This document shows positions 57,028 to 64,000 of a stretch of DNA of 64,000 nucleotides, one piece after another. Location: positions 1,004,658 to 1,068,657 of the forward strand of contig JAJVDF010000205.1 in assembly GCA_022410635.1 (NCBI GenBank), given 5' to 3'. The number at the start of each line of letters is the position of its first letter. Positions within the stretch are counted from its first letter, which is position 1. The position numbers and the translations under genes are program-made. The notes beneath the pieces are model-generated. The model had not been told where the DNA came from and searched no databases. It worked only from the letters and a program-made list of their open reading frames with translations. The DNA comes from Tretioscincus oriximinensis. Lineage: Eukaryota; Chordata; Lepidosauria; Squamata; Gymnophthalmidae.

Positions 57028-57225
57028 TAGGCTGACCAGATGACCTCCTTTTGGGAGGTTGAAAACCCAGTTTTGGGGTGCCTCCCAGGTTTTTTTGAGG
57101 AAATTTTTTTCAAAAAAGATTTTTTCCCCGCAATTTTTTTGTTTTTTCCTCAGAAAAAAACGGGATGCACCCCAAAAACAATTTTTCAAAAAGAAACCCC
57201 AAAAAGGGGTCATCTGGTCATCTGA
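57028..57225. mobile_element. Short hAT MITE (198 bp), exact 8-bp duplication
   Basis: It starts taggctgaccagatgacc and ends ggtcatctggtcatctga, and is flanked by identical ctaaagtt (57020-57027 and 57226-57233). It belongs to the family at 13572 and 22074 by its left end. The interior is shorter and forms a poly-T/poly-A-rich foldback. Confidence 0.88.
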
Positions 57226-57233
57226 CTAAAGTT

Positions 57234-58825
57234 CCTTATGAGTCTGGCAACTACAAATTCAGTCAATGTAGACATTTGGTATTCTAACATGCAACAGACC
57301 AAAACAGCAAATTAATCCTCAAATTTTATGCATCCTGAGCATTTATATTTTGCTTCATAGCACATAATAAATCAGACAGAAAGACTAGTAANTGCTGCCA
57401 TTGCCTGATAACAAAGGTAATAATGATAGAATGTTTGCTGGTTAAAGCTGTCTTTACTTTTTTGCTTAAGCACATGTCCGTTTGGCTCAGTCTTCATACA
57501 GTTATGATGTTACAAACCAGAATAAAGTATAAATTTTCAGGAAATGGTAAGAGTCTCAAAGTACTAAGTTCTGCTTACTAATTAGAAGATATTAACTGTG
57601 TCTCTCTCCCTCCATTTAAAGCACAGTCTCCAGTCCTTTAAAAGTGGGATAAAAGAGCTGTTTCCACACTAGATTTATTCCAATCCAGGAAGGAATCTTT
57701 GTGTTCAGCTGCCCACATGTCGTTCTAGAATAGCTCATGCCCTGTCAGAACTCCTCTTAGTTGTGATATTCTGCATAAAGAGCCAATGAAATAATTGCAT
57801 GTTGCCCAGATAACTGGCCATTATGTATTGACTCATACATGGGTATCTTGACACTGCAAAACACCTGTAGTGCCTGTATGTACACAGTGGCCATTTTTTA
57901 NTTGTTTTTGGCTCTGTGTATGTACAGGGGATCGTTTTCTTCAGTAAGGATCAGACTGTTTAGCTCACAGACAAACAGGTTTTTATGGTATTTCTGGAAA
58001 ATCCAGATTGGGAGTTAGGTTTTCCTGGAGTGGGATAAAGCAGGATTTCATCCTTGAGTATGTTGGGTTGCCAGAGATATGCTTGGCAATTTTAGCATAG
58101 CCTTGTCATAATTACATGTTTTGCCACCTGTCCAAAGAAGAATGAAGCGAGCTGTTCCTGAGAACTCTCTGTGTACTAATCAAAGGCAAACAAGGTACAG
58201 AAAGACGACAAAAATAGCGATTTAGAAGGAATCTCCCATTGGCAGCGTTTGTTCTTATTGTTCTTTGTGATCTGTTGGAATGGAAGCTGAAAAAGCTGAT
58301 GATGTAATCTAAACTAATGATGAAACACCCTTAGAATAAGGTGCAATTGGAGGAAACTAGGAACACTAGCAATGCCAGGAAACTAGGAACAAGATGGTAA
58401 GCCATCTCAGTTGATGTTCCAGTTTTGTACTCTGCATAATTTGAGAAAGGATCCTTCCGAAAACTTCTTTACATACTTGCGAAGGGCGTCAACTGATTGA
58501 AGTCTTAACATCAGAAAAAATCCTTATGCCAGGATGCAAGGTTCATACATGATATTCCTGTTCTGAGCATTAGAGGTCAAGAAAGAGAAGCCATTATTCA
58601 CCTAGGAGACCAGCATTGTCAGAGATATAACCTATGGACTCTGGAGCATCGAGAAAGATATACGACCTAGAGACTCCTAGATATGGCTATTACACTTTCA
58701 GACCTGGGATATGTTATGTTCTAAACTGTTCTGAGTGTTGCTTAATTTTTGTCTTATGACTGTATAGTGTATCTTATGACATGCTTGAGTGTAAATCACT
58801 TTTATACTATTATGATGAATATTTA
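57234..58825. other. No gene seen
   Basis: Unique-looking. Nothing coding. Confidence 0.45.
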
Positions 58826-59050
58826 TCCGCCAGCCTCTTGGTTCGATTCCACACTCTTCCATGAAGCTAGCTGGGTGACCTTGGACAAGTCACAGTTCTT
58901 TGGAACACTCTCTGTCCCACCTACTTCACAAGGTCTCTATTATGAAGCGAGGAACAGAAGGTTATGGAAGTTGCTTTGAGTCCCTTTGGGTTGCGAAAAG
59001 TGGGATATCAAACCAAGTCCTCCTCCTCTCCTCCTCCCTCTCTCTCTGAA
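58826..59050 (+). repeat. tRNA-derived CORE-SINE
   Basis: cctcttggttcgattccaca (B-box), agctagctgggtgaccttgg, ctacttcacaaggtctctat, then ttgagtccctttgggttg and a C/T-rich tail (ctcctcctctcctcc). The extreme 5' part of the tRNA-like head is missing. Confidence 0.85.
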
Positions 59051-59629
59051 TATATACATACCCAACTGGGAATACTGAGTATCGTCAGTCTAAGACTAGT
59101 TGATGAAAGGCTTAATAAAACTGGTTATAATACAAGAAACCTAAGTGGTTCCTGTGATTTATGTCAGGTCAGGACTCTGGTGCCTTTTAACAAGCACAGT
59201 AGGCGAGAACCGAGTAGATAAAATCTATTGTATGGAAATACAATTATGGAAAATGTGTTTCCTGGTAACATTATTTTTGCCACATGTATTATTTGTATGT
59301 ATTCTAGATTTGTTCTGGGGCCTCTTAGTATGAAAAGCACAGATTTGCAAATTAAAATATGAGCACTCTAGAGAAATCCTGGAATCGAGCAGGCAAAAGC
59401 GATGCTGGTTTNGAAATGGAATGCCTTCTGAAATTTACCAACTTATGCACTCTCCTTTGCGGTTGTTTATTCAGAAAATTTTGACACCTTTAATGTAAAA
59501 AAAGGTCTTTGTAGCATGAACATAGTTCATTAGAGTTCGTTCATTTTATTTGTTTNTGTTTGCAAGTACACATTGCCTTTTCTTCCAGCGGTGTCTGTTG
59601 TGAAGAAAGCAACAAAAGCTATGTGCGCC
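59051..59629. other. No gene seen
   Basis: Nothing coding. At 59590 ggtgtctgttgtgaagaaag is a scrap of SINE core. Confidence 0.4.
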
Positions 59630-59693
59630 ACCCTATGGTAGGCTGCCCTGAGACCTTCTGGTATAGGGCAGGATATAAATAAATATAAATAAA
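59630..59693 (+). repeat. L2 LINE 3' tail
   Basis: ggctgccctgagaccttctg, gtatagggcaggatataaat and the (aaat)n tail, directly followed by a CR1-B copy. Confidence 0.8.
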
Positions 59694-60177
59694 TAGTCCT
59701 GTCTTGAAGCTATCCAAGCTGTTAGCTACCACCATGTCTTCAGGAAGTAAATTCCACAGGCCNATGACTCCTGGGTGAAAAAATACTTTCCTTTGTCTGG
59801 TCTCACTTTTCTGCCCATCAGTTTCATGGAGTGACCTCTGGTCCTAGTGTTGTGTGATAGAGAAAATATTTTTTTGCTATTCACCCTATCCATTCCATGC
59901 ATGATTTTGTAACATCAATCAGATCACTTCTCAAACGTCGCCTTTTGAGGCTTAAGGGGCCCAGATTTTGAGCACCCCCAGGAAGGCGCTCAAGACCCTT
60001 GATCATTCCGATTGCCCTTTTCTGCACCTTCTCTAGTTCCACAATATCCCTCTTGAGATGTGGTGACCAGAACTGATCACAGTATTCCAAATGTGGCCTC
60101 AACACAGATTTATAAAGAGGCAAAACAACATTTGCTAACTTGTTTTCAATTCCTTTCCTAATTATTCCTAATTAATG
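59694..60177 (-). pseudogene. CR1-B LINE ORF2 C-terminal relic
   Basis: It lacks the 3' UTR and starts within the ORF2 end (tagtcctgtcttgaagctat). The frame 60123-59881 reads LYKSVLRPHLEYCDQFWSPH, KRAIGMIKGLERLPGG, LGPLSLKRRRLRSDLIDV. A small deletion after MIKGLERL and one frame break make it dead. The 5' end is near 60177. Confidence 0.88.
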
Positions 60178-60274
60178 GTGACATATATATTAGTTTACTT
60201 GTGCAATAAAGTCAGGATTTGAAATGAATTTCATTCAAGCTCTATATAACCACCCCTTGAACAATGGGTTTAGG

Positions 60275-60690
60275 TTTTTTTCAGTGTGGCTCCAAGTTGA
60301 TTGTGTCCAACTCTTTGTGACTCTCGTAGACTACACCACACCAGGGCCACCTATCCTCCATTGAGTGTATTTGAGTTTGTATTTGTTTCCTCCATAAAAC
60401 TAGCCCTTTCTGCACCTACCCTGAGGAGCTGTATCTGGTTTTAGGGTCTGCAATTGTGAACTGCCCCATCATTCCCCAAAGAGATGGAGCTGTTCAGCTC
60501 ACTACACATGTTCCAGTGCTGTGGGAAACAGTCTGGGAACACACTCCCTGCTGTGACCATTTTGTTCAATCTTTTCCATCATTAGAATCTTTTCCAAGTG
60601 TCCTCTCCTTATGTGACCAAAGTACTTATATTTCTGTCTTAGTATTTGGTTGGTTGCCTTCGGTAAGGATGACTTGATCTTCTTCAATTC
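60275..60690 (-). pseudogene. BovB LINE ORF2 C-terminus and 3' end relic
   Basis: The frame 60687-60502 includes ILRQKYKYFGHIRRGHLEKI and LMMEKIEQN, the BovB block YFGHxxRR...LEKxLMLGKIEG. Downstream on the minus strand (60275-60345) is the antisense of gttgattgtgtccaactctt, the BovB 3' terminal motif. The middle is decayed. Confidence 0.82.
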
Positions 60691-60911
60691 AAGGAACTCT
60701 CATTTTTTCACCAGCACTAGAATTCAGAAGTATATTTTCCTCATAATCCAACCTTCTTTATTGCCCAACACTTGCAATTATATGCTATTACTGGGAAGGC
60801 CATAGATTTGACTTTATTGGCAAGAGGTGATGTGTCTCTATATCACTAATCCACCCTTTTATGAAGGCAACCTGAAAGGTTTTGTGCACAAATACACTGA
60901 AAAAGCTAGGG

Positions 60912-60975
60912 TAGGAGATGGATAAACTAGATGGGCTGTGGCCCAGTTCAGTAGAGGTCTTTTTATGTTCTCATA
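60912..60975 (+). repeat. CR1-B LINE 3' terminal fragment
   Basis: actagatgggctgtggccca, then tctttttatgttctcataat, matches the last bases of CR1-B. Confidence 0.65.
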
Positions 60976-61153
60976 ATTCCCACAAATAAGCAATTTGGTG
61001 ATTCAACTTGGTTAATTATATAACATCCGGCTTGCCACACCATTCTATTTAACTGCGGTGTTACTTTTGTGGAACTGTACACCCCTTTACTGAGCCCTTC
61101 CCCCCTTTCATTTACATCGAGATATAGCTTATTGGAGTCAGGATTCCTTATGG

Positions 61154-61308
61154 CAGAGATGCCAACCTGGTGGCCCTCCAGATGTTCCTGAACCACAACT
61201 CCTAACATTCAATTCCACTCCAGCACTCTGCCCACTCTGCTAAACCAAATGGAATGTTGGGATGTGTGGTTCAAGAACATCTGGAGGGCCCCCAGATTGA
61301 CATCTCTG
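61154..61308. mobile_element. hAT MITE (155 bp) with long TIRs
   Basis: It starts cagagatgccaacctggtgg and ends gacatctctg. The terminal inverted repeats extend with mismatches for about 60 bp (ccctccagatgttc against gaacatctggaggg). Flanked by ccttatgg (61146-61153) and ccttatga (61309-61316), a 7/8 duplication. Non-coding and almost entirely a stem. Confidence 0.88.
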
Positions 61309-61316
61309 CCTTATGA

Positions 61317-62565
61317 TATCTGAGCTGAACAAAGTTTTGTCAAACTCTTAAATATAAACCATCAGTTTCATGAGCATCACAGTGATTGTGCAATATTGAA
61401 TAATCATTTTCCTCAAAACAAACCGAAATGGAAATCAGAAACAGCCAAAATATAGACTTAAGGATAAGACATCATTTGAATGTCACTGAAAAGCACCAAA
61501 ATAGTCACTAAATGGATTCAAAAACCAACATTACAGACTCCCAACTATTAAAATATTCAGCACTCAATTAGATAAATCATGACTACTTTTGCTCTCTTCT
61601 CAGCCCCTAGATATTATCTTGACATCTTTCCATTCACAAATGTCGAAAGCTTGTCGTGTATTTTATTCATGATTCCACAAAGTTATTTCANCATGTTTTT
61701 AGATTTATCCATAAACTATGAATTAAATTTATAGTTTGCTATTTGATAGGAATCCAGTTAANCCATCTAGCCAGAATTGTTTAGACTTGGCAGTGATATT
61801 TATTTACTGGATTTCTGTGGGGTTTATAAATAAAACATAGATATAACATGATTAGAATAGGCTAGAAATATCTCTGAAGGTATCATCTAGAAAGCCACTT
61901 GAGTGTTTTTCAGGGCATTTTTTTCTGACAATAAAACAAAAGTAGTCTACCGTACCTGCTTTCTCTCCTGCTATGGAGTCTTTAGGCATCTTTAGATTGC
62001 AGTTACCTCTGAAGAAATCTCTGAGGCTTTGATAGAAACACAGAGGAAATTATCTTCACGATTTTTAATATTTCATAAAATACTTACTGAAGAGAAGAAC
62101 AAAACCAGCAAGTGACATTTGAAGACTAAAATAAGAAACAGTTCATCTTTTATTAAAGTGATAAAAATAACTCCGATCTGATTCTTGCAATGATAAAAAT
62201 AACTTCAATTTGATTCTAGCAGGATTTTCTTCTGGTTTGCCCTAATACATAGTCTTTGATCCTTTATTCTTTAATGCNATTTTTGCTACCTTGGATAATA
62301 GGAAGAATGATTTTTAATTCAACAGAGATACATTCTATTTTTAAAATTGAATTTTTCTGCTAATATTTTATTTTTNGTGACCTTTGAATGGGATATCGTT
62401 ATTATTAATATAATAAATTCTACAACTTCATGGTTCAGGAGACTAATAAAAACACAATTCACAAATCTTTCCAAATTTTAATGATTCATAGTTTTACTTC
62501 CACCACCTGAATCAAAGTAGTTTGATTGCATTGCATTTTCTGAGACTTGTGGCTTTGATTTGAAG
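61317..62565. other. No gene seen
   Basis: AT-rich, unique-looking. A weak L2-like piece may lie near 61795-61845. Confidence 0.45.
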
Positions 62566-62644
62566 TATACTGCTCAAAACAATTAAGGGAACACTCTAAC
62601 ATAGTGTATGTTAAAGTGTTCCCTTAATTGTTTTGAGCAGTATA
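62566..62644. mobile_element. Near-perfect palindromic Tc1/mariner-like MITE (79 bp)
   Basis: Arms of about 30 bp (TATACTGCTCAAAACAATTA... and its complement) are identical. The centre also pairs (taacata and tatgtta), so almost the whole 79 bp is one palindrome. TA-bounded. The best-preserved member of the family. Confidence 0.92.
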
Positions 62645-64000
62645 TTTATTTTTGTAAAATGTGGTGAGGAGCCATTACTTTTTCATTCTACATCCCGTTT
62701 AAAGTAGGTCCTTGCTTTGGAAAAGGGAAGTAAAATANGTTAACAGTATAGCACCTATAACATAGGCGTGTTTAGAGAAAGGCTAATGTTTCCTTGGAGA
62801 TTAACTGTTACTTGTCATTGGCTTGTTTTATCTGCATAAGTAGAACAAGCTTTTGGATTTTAAAGCCAGGACATATAATGGCAGCTGCAGTTCACTGTCC
62901 TTTTACAATTCCCCATTGCCTCTTTTGTGGTAGGTGACGTGCTCAATTTGGACAGCATTTCTCTACTGGGAGGGGAAACTCCTCTTTTCCAAGTAATCAA
63001 ATATAATTCAGTTTCGCTTAAAATAATATAAATTAGTTCCACTGAGTTTTGGAGGCCCTATTGCCTTCTCATTTGTTGANAAAACAGTAGAGGTTATTTC
63101 TTTAAAAGAAAATCTCTTTCCTCCCAAATCACTTGTAAGTGACCAAGTTGTATTTTGAGTTTGCTCATTATAATTATTGCTTCTCAATAAGAGTGCTTCC
63201 AGATGCTGGGTGTTGAAGCAGAAGCTAAGGCAGATATGTCAGTTTAGCACAAAATGAGTCAGTACAGTTTAGTAACTAGAGTAATAGGCTAAAGCCCAAG
63301 TGTTCTTGAGTTCAAATCCCCTCTCTGCTATGCATTCTAGCTCAGGGCTGTAAGTGTTGCACTTGTCTACTGATAGAATTAATTAAAGGTAATGCAGAAT
63401 ACTAGTAATCTGGATTAATCATGCTCTGTTAGGATTCCCACCTCAAAAAGAGGAATTGAGCTTTGCATCCTTAATGTCTATAGAAAAGAGGAGTTTCTCC
63501 CAAATGCAGCTTCTAATGCCTTTTCCACTTGTGGTGTCGGGGTGTGCATATTTCACACCCAATAAAGCTCCAAAAACTGTGGTCTTGAGAAGGTTACAGA
63601 AATGTCACCTTTTGATAGGTAGCTTCACATGTGAATGCAAGACTCAGCAGCAACACATAAGCTACACATGGCCAGAGGTGTTCTCACCACCTCTGAATTA
63701 GTTTTAAGCTGTCCGCTCAAGATAAGTGCAAGGAGTAGGTAAAGAGCAGATCTGGGTACCTGGGAAAAGTTATGACANTTGCATCACAGTTACTCCCTTT
63801 TTTCCAGTTACCGGTACTATTCCCAAGTCAGTCTGAGTGTGGAAAGGGCTTGAGTATTTGCATAATCGTCTTTCCACCATAGGACTGGTTCTCCAATAAT
63901 AGGCACAAGTATAATTCAAACAGAGGATCCCTTTGTAAACATGTCATAAAAATGTTTGTCATTGATAATGCATTTGAATGATTTTATCTTCCTTAACATT
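62645..64000. other. No gene seen
   Basis: Unique-looking to the window end. The 81-codon frame 63456-63701 has no recognised motif. Confidence 0.45.

Overview
This 64 kb window is vertebrate nuclear DNA, most likely from a squamate reptile (lizard or gecko-like; the species is not resolved). I infer this from its mix of repeats. There are many copies of two CR1 LINE families: one ends in TCTATGAT-type octamers (called CR1-A here), the other in TTATGTTC-type octamers (CR1-B). Alongside them are L2 3' ends, BovB remnants, an L1 remnant, MIR-like tRNA-derived CORE-SINEs and several young-looking hAT and Tc1/mariner-like non-autonomous DNA transposons. BovB and this CORE-SINE together argue against bird, crocodile or turtle. 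I found no host protein-coding gene, no tRNA or rRNA gene and no CRISPR. The window reads as intergenic or intronic sequence, and the many single Ns are unresolved bases.

Layout. 0-3.9 kb: CR1-A fragments on both strands. 3.9-6.4 kb: a complete-ended hAT transposon with an 8-bp target duplication, carrying a two-exon transposase that keeps its BED finger and the first two catalytic Asp motifs but lacks the C-terminal part. 7-14 kb: a nest of CR1-A, CR1-B, a CORE-SINE, a palindromic MITE, a hAT MITE and a BovB tail. 15.6-17.8 kb: the longest CR1 reverse-transcriptase relic, then a CR1-B 3' end, then a SINE. 18.8-22.5 kb: a TIR element, a CR1 ORF2 fragment joined head-on to a nearly intact CR1 ORF1 with an esterase domain, another CR1-B copy and a second hAT MITE. 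24-44 kb: sparser CR1, L2, L1 and BovB pieces and an unclassified repeat family, ending in a probable 1-kb solo LTR at 43.2-44.2 kb. 44-53 kb: mostly unique sequence. 53-62.6 kb: a GC-rich foldback hAT element, two further hAT MITEs, a SINE, CR1-B, BovB, and a near-perfect palindromic MITE at 62.6 kb.

The only coding potential is in transposable elements, and none of it looks fully functional. The best-preserved pieces are the hAT transposase exons, the CR1 ORF1 esterase and the CR1-A and CR1-B ORF2 C-termini. Reading across the window, a history of nested and head-on insertions is clear. The sharpest structural evidence is the matching target-site duplications around six elements, and several palindromes that would fold into strong hairpins.
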